DNA of 64,000 nucleotides from Leuctra nigra. Lineage: Eukaryota; Arthropoda; Insecta; Plecoptera; Leuctridae. Shown here piece after piece: positions 46,259 to 59,008 of this stretch. How positions within the stretch are numbered: the stretch's first letter is position 1; each line of letters opens with the position of its first letter. The stretch lies in assembly GCA_934045905.1 (NCBI GenBank), contig OW203762.1, positions 16,462,345 through 16,526,344 on the forward strand. Direction: 5' to 3'. The notes under the pieces were generated by a model that worked only from the letters and a program-made list of their open reading frames with translations, did not search any database and was not told where the DNA came from. The position numbers were made by a program, and so were the translations under genes.

Positions 46259-46797
46259 TGAAATGTCCTATTGAAAACGATTGATGTTGATAGTAGACCA
46301 AAATCCCCCTCAAAGCCTGTAATCCTATACAAGAATCAAAATCAAACGCATCAATTGAGTTCCATCCATAAACAAAATCACCTGCTAATTAAACTTATTC
46401 AAATCAACTCCCGCGATTCCAAAATCTCCCCTAAAACTCCTTTTAAAGACCCCCTGTTAAAACCCCTCCATAAGTCTAACGCTACTTCCCATAAGCTGCC
46501 TTATTACAACCTCATAGAAAATAAATAATGTATGGAGTCCGTGGAGTAAAGTCAGAAGGGCTGAAATTTCGACAAGTCCCGAGGTAATAGCTCGAAGAAA
46601 ACCTAACTGCTACATCTTTCAACATCATCCTACTGGCAAGATCTAAGATATGATAACTACACATATTTTATTAAGTTGGGTCGGCAGGATGCTGGGGCTA
46701 GAGTGATGTTCGACCTTCTGTCCGCGTTCTATTATGCATGACAGAGGTTTCACTGGCGCTTATCACTGAGCCGCCACTCGTCAGATAGGATTATGCA

Positions 46798-46870
46798 CTG
46801 GGAAAACGCTCTGTGGAACGCGTTGATGAGCGAGCACCACAGGTGTGTGCAACACCTCGAACTAACATGC
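46798..46870 (-). mobile_element. Helitron-like element copy H, 3' fragment
   Basis: The minus strand reads CGAGGTGTTGC, then GTGCTCGCTCATCAACGCG, CCACAGAGCG and TTTTCCCAG before T. Only the last 70 bp or so remain; CTAG is changed to CCAG. Confidence 0.75.
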
Positions 46871-49194
46871 CGAAATGCACCTAGAAAACATAAGGAAACT
46901 GAAAGCAACTTCAATTAATAGAAAACAACTGCTACATAATATTTTTTAATTCGACAAATTGCAAGTGATCAAGATGAGGTTCATTTATTCGTCTGTTTGA
47001 TAAATTTGTACATATTGTATTCGAACAAATAAGCGATACGTGATGGAGCCACTTCTGACAGGAAACTTTTTAGATGCACTTTTTTATTTAGAAGTTCGTG
47101 CTTCGATAGGGCAGTGAAAAAGGAGAAACAATTCAAGTTTTGATTTAGTTACAAGTTTAAAGTGGTCCCACTGCTCCAGCCAAGGTGCTTAGAATTCGCC
47201 GTAATTCATACAAATCTCTGATGAAATAATACTTCAAACAACAGCATAAAACAATTATATCTGACCGTACGCTCCAATTATATGTTTTTAATTGAAGTTC
47301 CAATTAAACTATCCCAAAATAATACATATTTGTAGTGCACTGTTGCCAGATTTATGGTAAATTTTATACATTGTACACAGTTTCTTTCTTATTTGGCCCG
47401 TGACCCCATATTTTCAAACGGCAGTCTTATTCTAAAAATTATTAACTTTAATTTGAGACTATTTTCAATAATTTGTCATTCCTCTTGCGGTTTTAGGAGC
47501 AATTTAAGGCCAATTTTCCGGGACGATTTCTTGTCTCCCTGTGTTATCTTATGGGGGAAAAGATGATCTTCAATCAAGAATATCTAATTATATGATACCG
47601 TAAGGGGCAAATATTTTTTGCTAGTTGTATGTAATATGGTTTCATTAATCTTTGGTGTGAACTAAAGCAAATTCTCATTCCTATGCCGAAACGATGGAAC
47701 CACTTTAAAGCAAATATCATATAATTGTATTTATATAAATATCCCCCTTCTACCCTCCATTTGACACCCTATCTCTAGTACCAAAGAATCCACCAGAGGT
47801 CAGTCGTGTTCCTTGTTTTCTCGAATAGGTAGGTAAATAAACTTAAACTGTTAATAACTCTGTTCTTCACCGATTTAGCTGATTTTTTTAACATGTGATA
47901 CAATCTTGACGACCTTGTAAAATTTTAACATGAACAGAACGATGATGGTCACTTTTCAACGTAACAGAAGATTGTGTTCGTAAACCAGACATATTTACGT
48001 AGGTAGTAGGTACACTCAACAAATTATAAAACGGTATTTGAATGAAATGGATTAGCTGAAAAAAATGTGATGACATTATCCGATGAAGTCTATGCTAAAT
48101 CGTCATCTAACCCTAGTAGGTGAGCTCTGATTTCATTGATAATAACAAGGATTGATTGTCAAGGAACCTGATCCGTTTCGTTCGAATACCGTTTTATGAT
48201 TTGTTGGGTGTACATACGAAAGCACAGCTCGATCGAATAACCTATACTATGAACCGACAACGAATTGTGAGTTACACGGTTACACCTACAATTTGTTGAT
48301 TTATTTGATTGACAAATCAATAACTGGTAAAATATTAGTAAATTTTGAATATGTACATTTGATTTTGAAGACTTAGATTTTTTCATCTGATATTATGAGT
48401 TTAAATGGGAGAGGATGAACAAAGAAGATATTCGTATTTTATTTTAAAATCGACCAATCAAATCATTACATCCCAAAATAAGGAGAACGTACGAAAATAC
48501 AATAGTTCATAATATCGGGTCGATGGCATTGCAGCTTCACAGGTAACGCATCATTTCATGCCAGTTTATTTCCAAGAAAGAAGAAACACAGAACACAGAA
48601 CTGCATTTTCTTTCTTTTACTTGTGGTTTGAAGACGACTCGACACAGGAATTGATGGATGTTTCTGGCAACCATTTCGTTTCTCCGGAACTTCACGTCAA
48701 ACAATGAATTCAATTGAACTTGCTACCCAGAAACCTGTAGAGACAGTTATTTCTGTTACCCTTTCATTTGTTTCTGGTGCTGTAACAAAAATAAACACGA
48801 CGCTTGGTAATTAATTCGAACATTTTTCCAGCAATGAAACATTTTCTTCGCTAAGTAAACGCTCAAGTCGGTTTCGCAATCAAGTAGAACATTTTGGCAA
48901 AACAAAGTGGATTCCTCTTCATTTGGCAAGATATTCTCTCCGGGTCCAGTTTCGGAATAAAACAACAGAAAAGGAAGTGCTATGAAAAGTCGTTTTGTAA
49001 TGGCAATGTCCTGTAACACTGAACTTCATACTTTAATTGTGTTAAAAATGACTTCATACTCAACACTAGCACAGGCGAGAATTTTTCATCCTGTGAGAAA
49101 ATGTTATGCCATGACAAAGTCAATTTTGGTCCCTTCATTTAAATATTTGTCCTTGAATACTCGTGACAGTTTCGTGACTGAGCTTTTATCGTAG
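46871..49194. other. Anonymous DNA
   Basis: No supported gene. The minus frame 48756-49019 begins with GTG, not ATG. It has a hydrophobic start and four cysteines but no recognised domain or good splice sites. Confidence 0.3.
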
Positions 49195-49230
49195 CTTTCC
49201 TCAGTCGAGAGGTAAATGCTGGTAAATGGT
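49195..49230 (+). mobile_element. SINE scrap S6
   Basis: CCTCAGTCGAGAGGTAAATG matches the SINE body word CCTCAGTCGATAGGCAAATG of S3. Nothing further aligns. Confidence 0.4.
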
Positions 49231-52200
49231 TTCTTACTATTTGACGCGGCTTATATTTCCTCTTTCTTATCACCTCATAATAATCCTCAAAATCACGAAA
49301 TTTCTAGTTAACGAGTCGTCAATTAAAATATAATTTAACAATGACAGACCAGAAGGTGTAGTTCATTATCTTGGGTATTTACAACAGTTACAAAACTTTC
49401 GTATTGCTAAATAAAATATTACTAAGTCTCAAACTTTTCAACTTTCTGTAATATTCATTGCGCCATTCCAAATATCTTTAAAAAATCAACTTTTTGGAAG
49501 TAAAAACATTGGGACATTTTACTTGACAAAATGACTAAATTATAAAATAAACTGTTTATTTAAATCCGACCTATTCGTTAAAAAAAAATCTTCTCCTGTA
49601 CAGTACCTCCTCGATTTCTAAATCAAACACACGTTTGTTTTATTAAATATGTCCACAATCACTAATCACATTTAGCAAATTCAGAACTGCGGGTGCCACG
49701 CCAAAGCTACGATAATAGATGAAAAGTGTTCGGAATGCCCAATCAATAAGTCACCTATACACCAAATGCAATTACAACCAATACGCATCGACATCGAACC
49801 CTATAAATTAACCTACTGAAGTAAATAATAATTAAACATAGCGGTAAAAAAAAACTCCCTTGATTACTTTTCGACGCCGTGAAGTTCAATCGGAATGTAG
49901 CAGATAATCAATGTTTATCGAATCAACAACACTGAGTTGGAACTGGCCAGTGTCCAGGTGGTACATCATGCAGCATCCAGTGATCTGCCTGCGTAGTCAT
50001 TATTCCGCTCTGCAGCTAGCTCCAGGGGGAGCCAGGGGGAGCCAGGGGGCAGTCGCCAAGTGCGATCGGACACGGGAGTTTTTATTAGTTATTTCTATAG
50101 TCGCATGGAAAAAGGGTAAATATGAACAAAAGCGGAATTTGATTGGGTTTTATTATGCAATAAAATTCATGAATTGGAATTAGACTGTAAGACATGCAAT
50201 GTTAAATAATAACAAACATCCCAGAACATCTTATTATAGCTATTATATAATAGTTTCGTTCGTTTTAAGTTGTATCTAGATTTGTAATCTACGTGAAAAT
50301 AAAATATCCTCACCGCATTTAACAAAGTCCTTGCATCCAACATTAAGCTGCATGAGTTCCGGAATTAGTATTTTATTACAGTGAAATGAGCTTTCTAAGG
50401 GAAAGTTTTCACATGCTGTGTTGTGTAAATCGTCCAGCCTGGAAAACTTCGCCTCTCTCTTGGAAAACTCCTGAGACCGTAAATACTCAAGCAAGACGGA
50501 ATACTTAAATGTTTTTCATATGAAATGGAAGTAATATGGGACTTCTTTTTTTATTAAGGAAATGTTATAAATGTAAAATATTGCGCAATTTTGATACATT
50601 CAGAAGCCAAAAGTCGCAGCTGTAAAATGATTAATGTCAGTGTAGGATGTATGTACTAATTGGAACTATCGCAGCATGCGTTATTTCTACGTGAAAATCA
50701 CGAGAAACCACGTTCAGGATAGCCACGTCTTTGATTTGAATTCAGGACTGCACGTACAAATTACGTGATCTGCAGTAATGTAATGGTTGTAATAATAAGA
50801 TTTTATTGAATCTCAAAAATAATTTTTAAAACAAAACTTGGTCTAGCCGAGACGAATATTAATTTAGAATAACAATCGAAGAATTGAAATGACGTAACTT
50901 CCTTCTATTTTCCGAAGATGATTTATGAATGAATGACGTATTACACACGTCTTGTGAACCAAAGCCCTTCAGGAATACGTAACGAAAATCCCCAAATTTC
51001 CAAACACAGGAAAGCTCCTAAGTGTCGCTCATTGATCTGAAAACCCCCTCTCAATAGGATCGAAACTTGTCCTTTTTTCCAAACGGCTGATAGAAAATAG
51101 AACGTTTTTATTCATCTCCATTGATAACAGATCACGAGAAAAAAGACCGTTTTGTAGCTAACAAAAGAATCTTTTGTCTGGCGGAAAATTTACTGTCTAT
51201 CTATTATAGCTTAATTCGAGGTGAAATGATCTTGCAAAGGGTGAGTTAAGATTGAACGGTGGTTAATGGCATCATAATTACCTATCCTCAACGGAGCCAT
51301 CGACACCCTGGTTCAACGGTGAAACAAATTGATGTTTAGAAAGGCCATCACTTAACGGATCCGGTTTCATCGACTAACCAATCTGATCACCCATCTCAAT
51401 TATGTGACGCCTGTTTAGTTGCCACCTTATCTTGGGTAGTAATATTAGACTTTGGTTTGTGACTTGCGGCAAGTTGCTTTCAAGGAATCTTAGTCGAGTG
51501 TGTTTAAAATCAGACAATTAGTGGCGTGTGGGTTGAAATGGTCGGTAGTAACAGGAATTACAAGTACAGCGAAGAAAATCGTTCCGTACTGTGGAGAAAT
51601 CTCATTTCAATTGGTCGATAATTGCTCTGCAATTTAGTTTGAGTTAGTTATTTAAATATGGAAGGTGCGAGTTTGACGCCCGTATAAGGCAAGATTTATT
51701 GCTTTATCGAATTGTGAATAATTTATAACGGGACTATAACACTTTTTTGAAAGTTGGAGAGAGACATGAGAAATCCCCCCGAAACTTTTCATTCACAACA
51801 AAACCTACCTGTATTTACACAGTACGAACTTTTCTAGAAGATACACGTAGGGGAAAATATCTACAGTTTATTTACGTACAGGAAATTAAGTTTTTAGAGC
51901 ATTTCGAAAAAAGAGCATTTGAATCCTGATTATCCGCAAAACTAATTAAATTGCTACGACCAAATGAAATGTAGCTATGATATATTTACGGTGTGAAACT
52001 ATACAATATAGCGACAGAGCACAGCATTAAAACATAATCGCCTCTATATAACCTGCTTGTATCATCGATAACTTTAATGCATTCTTCGACATAAAATATA
52101 TTCTTTACGATCCAATGTATTAAAACGTAACATCGCCGAATAGTTCTATAAAGCGTTAAATAATTATGCACCACTGCGACAAAAGTAGAACTTCATCTTT

Positions 52201-52296
52201 AGCATAATAGAGTAATGGCTCCAAACTCTATCGCAGCATCCAGTCTCCTAGCTAAACGATCAAGGAAAATATTTCTCGAGACAGGACAAAATATCT
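49231..52296. other. Anonymous DNA
   Basis: No supported gene or RNA. A small tandem of CCAGGGGGAG (three units, 50022-50050). Confidence 0.3.
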
Positions 52297-52432
52297 TGAA
52301 GACAAAATACCCCCGGATAAAATCCCCTCGTATACAACATATCCCCGGATAAAATACCCTCGTATACAACATACCAACGGATAGAATACCTCCCGGATAA
52401 AATACCCCGGACAAACCGGATAAATTTGTATT
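52297..52432. repeat. Short minisatellite based on CCCGGATAAAATACC
   Basis: CCCGGATAAAATCCC, CCCGGATAAAATACC and CCCGGATAAAATACC recur, some followed by CTCGTATACAACATA. There are about five irregular units of 15-30 bp. The minus frames with GIFYPGG-like repeats are artefacts. Confidence 0.75.
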
Positions 52433-52582
52433 AAGATGCATTTAATCAATAATTTGTTGTCCATAATTTTATTAAAATCCGTTTTTTTTATTTATGATAA
52501 CGCACAATTATAGGTAAATTTTTTTATTCATTTTGGGGTTGCTAACAATAAGGAAACAACCCAAAAAGATTGCAGTACTCAC

Positions 52583-52706
52583 TCGGTTTGTCCAACTCCG
52601 TGAGCAGCTCCTCCGTCGTCGCTTGATAGGGCGTCGCGACGTCTATCAGGACGATGTGAAACAGAAGTCTGACGACGTCCCTCATGCTCAAGTGACCTAA
52701 CCCCAT
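52583..52706 (-). CDS. First coding exon of a probable secreted or membrane protein (function unknown)
   Basis: The frame opens at ATG 52706 (G at -3 and +4, in-frame TGA just upstream) and reads MGLGHLSMRDVVRLLFHIVL, continuing IDVATPYQATTEELLTELDK and P. After 41 codons plus one base a consensus donor (GTGAGT, 52582-52577) follows, giving a phase-1 intron. An internal ATG at 52685 is a second possible start. The hydrophobic stretch LLFHIVLIDVA followed by a polar segment fits a signal peptide, and a phase-1 intron soon after a signal peptide is common in secreted proteins. The exon is GC- and CpG-rich compared with its surroundings. Later exons should lie at lower coordinates; I could not find them, so the family is unknown. 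It could be a pseudogene fragment, but promoter, start and donor agree. Confidence 0.55.
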
Positions 52707-52960
52707 CACACGTTCGCGTCAATGTTTGAGTTGAAACACATTCTCTGATCTCGTCGTCGGCGAGGAACTTTGTATGCTCCTGGCAAGCACTCGCGGTCAG
52801 GCGCGTTTAAAAGATCGATGCTGGACAAACGCCCTGTAATTCCACAACCAATTCGATCACAAATTATACAGTGACGAGAGAACTAGAGACACGTTATCGG
52901 AAACTATTATAATACCGAAACTGATCACTTCGGGGTGATAATAAATAAAAGTTGTCAGTC
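52707..52960 (-). promoter_or_regulatory. Candidate core promoter and 5' leader of the 52.7-kb gene
   Basis: On minus, an arthropod initiator TCAGT (52924-52920, A at 52922 as +1) has a TATA-like TTTTATTTATTA about 28-20 bases upstream. The leader would be 216 nt to the first in-frame ATG. It contains a 12-codon upstream ORF (52741-52706, stop included) whose stop overlaps that ATG as TGATG. The leader is CpG-richer than the flanks. Transcription itself is not shown. Confidence 0.4.
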
Positions 52961-54094
52961 TACACAACACACTATAATTTGTTATCCAATTATTAGGTTA
53001 CTTAGAGTTGAAGGGTATGATGAGTTATCATGACAGAGTGCAATCTTGCACCTCTAAATAGCAGACAATTTGCTTTTATAACACTATAATCTGTATCATG
53101 ATTGCACTTCTTCAGAATAATAAATCGTCATTTGTGTAATCTTGATTCATTACATCGATTTTTTTTATGCTACACATATAAAACACTTGTTTTTCTCTCT
53201 TCTCCCTGGAAGTTTTGTGATCTAACTCGGTGCCACTTCACGGTAAACTGGAGATAGTCGTGTAGTTTGTTTCCATGTTCCTCTGTCCAGAAGTTCGTTG
53301 ATTAGTTCCATGTTTGGGTCCGGGCGGCCTGGAGAACTTTTTAACATTCGTATATATCTACCCAAGCGGTAAGAGAAGTTTCGATTCTCTGTCACGCGAA
53401 TTATCAGTGGTGAATAATAAGCTTTGTCGACCTCCGCAGAGATGAACCAGTACGACATATAGAGAGAAAAACGACGAGATTTAAAAACATGTTTTTTTTA
53501 TTTTTTTATACACTGAAAAATGATAATAGGTGAATCTTTGGAATTGTCGCACTTTTCATGAGCACACTCCGGGAAGCACGAGTGTACAGAAATGTATTTT
53601 CATTGACACTTTTCATCAAGAATGAAACTCGTCAGCCAGGTTTCCGTGCAGCGCATTTTCCAGCCGGATTATTTCCGTTGGCAGAGAAAATTCGAGAAAA
53701 GAAAGTTTTCTCTCTTTTGGAGATAGTCCGAGGTTTTTCTTGAAAAACAGAATAAGAAAGAATTATCGCTTCATCCTTCCGACATCTTTCCCTTCTTTTA
53801 TCTTATTATTACGATATAAAAACTTGCTCATGGAATCATTACGGTTACTTGATGTTAATTCGAGTCACCCGAATTTCAAGAAACCGGTTTATAGTACTGG
53901 TTTCATTGACCAAAAACCGATCCGCACACCGAAAATAATAATAAATATTAATTATATCCACTGACGATCTGACGAACTCTTTTCAAAAACGAACATTATA
54001 TATCACACTTATGAACACATTTGGACGCGAATTTATTTCAAATACAGTATACTCATTTTACAATTAAATCAACAACAAACTACATTAGTACCTA
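52961..54094. other. Region upstream of the candidate gene
   Basis: No recognised feature. A 78-codon minus ORF (53222-53458) begins with ATG and has mixed, protein-like composition but no motif I know. It is kept only as a weak possibility. Confidence 0.3.
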
Positions 54095-54385
54095 TTATTG
54101 ATATAATCTCGAACCGAATGTTTTCACCAGCTTGGTATGTGTTAACCTCGCTGGTAGTCCGCGATGACGATGTCGACGAGCACGCGAGCGAGTCAGTGCG
54201 ACCGAACCGGTGGGCCGACTGCCGACAACTGGTCTGCTCCTTCGTCTTAGCAGACCGACGCCTAGCGCACGCTCCCACCCGGCGTCCAATCAGCGGCCGG
54301 CGTCGCGACGGCCGTACAAAGTCTCCGGGACGATCTCTGGAACGACGCATCGGGTTGCGTTGAACAATACGCACGCCGGGACACA
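54095..54385. promoter_or_regulatory. CpG-rich island, possible promoter
   Basis: About 290 bp with high GC and CpG in AT-rich DNA. It contains a CCAAT box with flank CGTCCAATCAGCGG (about 54285-54298) and a TCAGT initiator word on plus (54193-54197). Several frames are open on both strands because stops are rare in GC-rich DNA. It lies 1.4 kb upstream of the candidate gene on minus and could be an alternative promoter, or serve a plus-strand gene outside the window. Confidence 0.35.
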
Positions 54386-54659
54386 AAAGGTTCGTGGAAT
54401 GAAAGCTGGAAATTTACATTCTGTTTATTCTCGATTTTTACTTGTGGACGGAACATTTTTTTTTGTCAAATTTCGACAGAACCATCAGAAGAAATTTGCA
54501 TAATTTTTATCAACATCAATAATCAACTTTCATTCAATATCTCTTCTTATGTGTCTATAACCGTCAAAACAAATGTGCATACGTGAACTACTAAAGGTAC
54601 TATGAACTGACAGCTCTCAAATAATTGTATTAGCTAAATACATTTTTAGTGTCAAATAT
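54386..54659. other. Anonymous AT-rich DNA
   Basis: Nothing supported here. Confidence 0.3.
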
Positions 54660-54805
54660 TGTCGTCTTCTTTATAGAGACGTAGATCGCAGGTAAAATCA
54701 CGAGGAACCATAATCGATTGCGTCAGGCCTGGTCTCGAACACTGGACCTTCCGAAAGACTGCTCGTGCGCTTGGCACAGTGCCAACTATCACCGTTACCT
54801 TCTTC
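54660..54805 (-). mobile_element. Possible tRNA-derived SINE of a second family
   Basis: On minus, TTGGCACTGTGCCAAGCGCA (A-box-like) is followed about 30 bp later by GTGTTCGAGACC (B-box-like), as in tRNA-derived heads. The sequence then continues into an unrelated tail. No TSD or A tail is clear, so a decayed tRNA pseudogene is the alternative. Confidence 0.4.
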
Positions 54806-56870
54806 ATTGTTTTTGTGTTCAATTCAATTGCCAATTTCGTCCTTTATTTTTGTTAAATTTCACTTTTTATCCTGCCAGAAATAATATTCCGTAATTTGTT
54901 CTCATTATGTTTTTAAAACAAATTGTTTTAAGTTTTCATGTTTTCTTAACGTGTTCACTTCCTCACCACGTAGAAATCATCACAAACGAAATGACATCTC
55001 TTCCTAATTCTCCACTGATCTGAATGATTATTTCTACAAAGCCTCCATGATGTTCACCCATTGCGCATCATCAGCCGACATCCCATTTCCATGCAGACGG
55101 TTAATGATAGGCAAATTGCATACTATTGGTCGGAAAATGGTCCATAAATCTACATCCATTCAAATGCAATTTATTAGTTCATAATGAGAAATGGTCATAA
55201 TTTAATAATGTTACTGAACTGTGTTCGATTCGGTGGAAATTATCAACTAACGTAATCGGGTTTTCTCCACAGACTCTATGGTAATTATTCTGGGACAAGT
55301 AAAATGGGGCAACTATTTGCCACGTCAATAATTCCTTCTCGATAGCCAATAGCTTGCAAGAATGACGTGGCATTTTAAGCGAAGCGAGCGTTTAAGTTTT
55401 TTTAATGTTGTTTTGTAGCACACGGCAGTTATGTCAGCAAGTGATGCGTTGATGAAGAATGGAGAAGGGTCGAATGTGGGAATTGAAGGCAATTGTGGCA
55501 GATTATACTAAAGAGCATCATTTGCCACTCAACTGAGTGGCAAAAAAACGCATGAAATTGATTTCGGATCTACAAAGTCATGGGGCTCTATTCTGTTACT
55601 TTAAAATTCCTAAATCGGCTGGAATCCGATTCCGATATGGCCAGGAATCGAATCCAGAAGAATCGGGAAGTTAAAAGTTATAGAATAGGGCCCCTGAACG
55701 GTAGCAACTTTTTTTAACACTCCCTGTATTTTCATTTTTTAAAGCATTACTAAAACATTAGGAAGACATCGTAAATTGGCATATTTCCCGACATGCCTCC
55801 ATTGTTATGAAGATACAAGCAAGTAATTGGCAGTTCGGTCCATGAACTATCTCAGTATGTTGACGTTTGAAAAGTTGATTGCTACCTGCTTGCTAAGAAT
55901 CCAGATAGGGCGGTACGCATTTGTCATAAACAAAACGATCTCATTGTTTCTTGTAAACACGTGATTGTTTTCGTGATAGAAACTCACGATCTAGAAACGT
56001 TTGATCGCATCAACTTTGAATTTCTGTCGACGTTCAAAAAGAATATCAGTTTTCACTCTCCGTGAATTTTCTTTTGTACTTTGCCACAATGAAATGTGAT
56101 GAATTGTAAGTGAATGGAGATGTGTGAATGTATTTTCGATGCTATTGATCTTCTGCTCTTGGCTTTATAAATTATCTACGTCTCGTGTTTTCGTTGTCAA
56201 TGCGGTCAACGCGGAGCGTTTCCACGTAACGCAGCGTTTTAAAAATGCATGGCTACATGCAAAATGTGGACCATATTTAATTTTTATGAGAAAAACATTA
56301 TTAAAAAATAATTTCATATGACGAAATATGTAGTTTCATTTTTGTCCCAAAACTTTTTTTATTTTACATAACCATTATTTTAAAATACGCAGGTTATTAG
56401 GAATGAATGTTTAAACATTATAATTTAAAAATAGTAGGTGTAATGACGAAATGTAAACATTCATTTTCGTCACAACTTTTTTTTTACCTTTTAACCAGTA
56501 TTTTAATATATAGCAGCGTACAATAATGAAATGTTTGACAGTCCAAATTGAAAACAAAATTTTATTTGAATTACATCAGAAATAGTACTGAATTTCCATT
56601 TCGTTTATCTTCCGCTTTCCCTTTTTGTCGCATTATCAGCAGCGGCGAATTCCCACTGGTTTATCAAGGTTTTGTGATAAGACGTTATGGGGCCAAGGTG
56701 ATTGCTATCTTCTGCTTCTGGGACCCACTCGAACATTACAACAAGGTTTGGGGAAATAATATGACATCTGTTTTTATACTATCGCGATTATTAACAATAT
56801 GTACACACGCTGATTGAATTGCTGTATCTGTTCATTTGTATTTTGAAAATTATAATGTAAACAGGTTAAG
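54806..56870. other. Anonymous DNA with one SINE scrap
   Basis: GCATCATTTGCCACTCAACTGAG at 55516-55538 (written here across one small change) echoes the S3 body. Otherwise no supported gene; the 89-codon plus frame 56548-56817 has no recognised domain. Confidence 0.3.
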
Positions 56871-58839
56871 TGAATCGAAACGGTCCGTGAAGTTAGCACC
56901 GCCCATTAACGCACTAATTATCTCATGTGTGGGATGAATTAGTGCACAATTAGTGCGTTCGATCGGCACTAATTTTATAATTAGTGCGTCATCCGTTTCC
57001 GAGAAAAACGCACTTTACTATGGGCGGTGCCAACTTCACGCAGCACCGCCCATTGACGCACTAATTTTAAAACCCACACAGGTAATTAGTGCACAATTAG
57101 TGCGTTCGATCCCCCCCATTCCCATAATTAGTGCGCACTTACTTTTCGAGTTATTCGTGAATAACCGTGGGCGGTGCAGCACCGCCCATTGAAAATTTCA
57201 AGGTTTTCAGCACGCCATGTTTTAGTGCACAATTAGTGCGTTCGATTCCCCCCATTCCCATAATTAGTGCGCACTTACTTTACGAGTTATTCGTGAATAA
57301 CCGTGGGCGGTGCAGCACCGCCCATTGAAAATTAAAGATTTTCAGCACGCCATGTTTTAGTGCACAATTAGTGCGTTCAATTCCCCCCATTCCCATAATT
57401 AGTGCGCACTTACTTTTCGAGTTATTCGTGAAAAACCGTGGGCGGTGCAGCACCGCCCATTGAAAATTTCAATGTTTTCAGTACGCCATGTTTTAGTGCA
57501 CAATTAGTGCGTTCGATCCCCCCCATTCCCATAATTAGTGCGCACTTACTTTTCGAGTTATTCGTGAAAAACCGTGGGCGGTGCAGCACCGCCCATTGAA
57601 AATTTCAATGTTTTCAGTACGCCATGTTTTAGTGCACAATTAGTGCGTTCGATCCCCCCCATTCCCATAATTAGTGCGCACTTACTTTTCGAGTAATTCG
57701 TAAATAACCGTGGGCGGTGCAGCACCGCCCATTGAAAATGTTAAGGTTTTCAGATGCCATGTTTTAGTGCACAATTAGTGCGTTCGATCCCCCCATTCCC
57801 ATAATTAGTGCGCACTTACTTTTCGAGTTATTCGTGAATAACCGTGGGCGGTGCAGCACCGCCCATTGAAACTTTCAAGGTTTTCAGCATGCCATGTTTT
57901 AGTGCACAATTAGTGCGTTCGATCCCCCCCATTCCCATATTTAGTGCGCACCTACTTTTCGAGTTATTCGTGAAAAACCGTGAGCGGTGCAGCACTCGAA
58001 AAGTAAGCACTCGAACTCGAAAAGTAAGTGCGCACTAATTATGGGAATGGGGGGGATCGAACGCACTAATTGTGCACTAAAACATGGCATGCTGAAAACC
58101 ATGAAATTTTCAATGGGCGGTGCTGCACCGCCCATGGTTATTCCCGAATAACTCGAAGAGTAAGTGAGCACTAATTATGGGAATAGTGGGGATCGAACGC
58201 ACGTATTGTGCACTAAAACATGGCATGCTGAAAACCTTGAAATTTTTAATGGGCGGTGCTGCACCGCCCACGGTTATTTACGAATTACTCGAAAAGTAAG
58301 TGCGCACTAATTATGGGAATGGGGGGGATCGAACGCACTAATTGTGCACTAAAACATGGCGTACTGAAAACATTGAAATTTTCAATGGGCGGTGCTGCAC
58401 CGCCCACGGTTTTTCTCGAATAACTCGAAAAGTAAGTGCGCACTAATTATGGGAATGGGGGGAATCGAACGCACTAATTGTGCACTAAAACATGGCGTGC
58501 TGAAAACCTTGAAATTTTCAATGGGCGGTGCTGCACCGCCCACGGTTATTCACGAATAACTCGAAAAGTAAGTGCGCACTAATTATGGGAATGGGGGGGA
58601 TCGAACGCACTAATTGTGCACTAATTGCCTGTGTGGGTTTGAAAATTAGTGCGTCAATGGGCGGTGCTGCGTGAAGTTGGCACCGCCCATAGTAAAGTGC
58701 GTTTTTCTCGGAAACGGATGACGCACTAATTATAAAATTAGTGCCGATCGAACGCACTAATTGTGCACTAATTCATCCCACACATGATATAATTAGTGCG
58801 TTAATGGGCGGTGCTAACTTCACGGACCTGAATCGAAAC
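56871..58839. mobile_element. Foldback element with 11-bp TSD, Mutator-like (1947 bp)
   Basis: TGAATCGAAAC flanks the element perfectly (56871-56881, 58829-58839). The element (56882-58828) begins GGTCCGTGAAGTTAGCACCG and ends with its reverse complement. Each terminal 220 bp or so is unique to the ends. Inside are direct 134-136-bp units in opposite orientation in the two arms: seven in the left (hairpin words from 57169, 57305, 57440, 57576, 57712, 57846, 57982) and four in the right (58115, 58251, 58386, 58523). Each complete unit carries GGGCGGTGCAGCACCGCCC, a 19-bp hairpin, and TTAGTGCACAATTAGTGCG. Long TIRs and a 9-11-bp TSD point to a Mutator-like superfamily. No transposase is present. 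Confidence 0.92.
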
Positions 58840-59008
58840 TGTTGACAATATAATATTAAAAATAAACATAAACTATACGTATGCAAATCCCATTCAGTCA
58901 ATTTTTGTAAAATGTAGAATTTTAAAAAGGGTAAAGGTGATATGCTTACAAAGTTTTTTTATAAAATTTATTTTATGCCCCCACGTAGTTATTAGCCAGC
59001 CCGCGTAA
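58840..59008. other. Spacer ending in one 42-bp satellite unit
   Basis: 58982-59008 (CACGTAGTTATTAGCCAGCC, then CGCGTAA) is a left-hand piece of the 42-bp satellite, separated from the main array by Helitron-like copy I. Confidence 0.8.

Noticed and set aside
48756..49019. 87-codon minus frame with a hydrophobic start and cysteines
   Set aside because: The first codon is GTG, splice sites are poor and no family is recognised.
53222..53458. 78-codon minus ORF with ATG
   Set aside because: Composition is protein-like but there is no known motif, and it lies upstream of the candidate promoter of the 52.7-kb gene; unsupported without transcripts.
56953..58757. Frames of 60-79 codons repeated in both arms
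   Set aside because: They are mirror and tandem copies within the foldback element.
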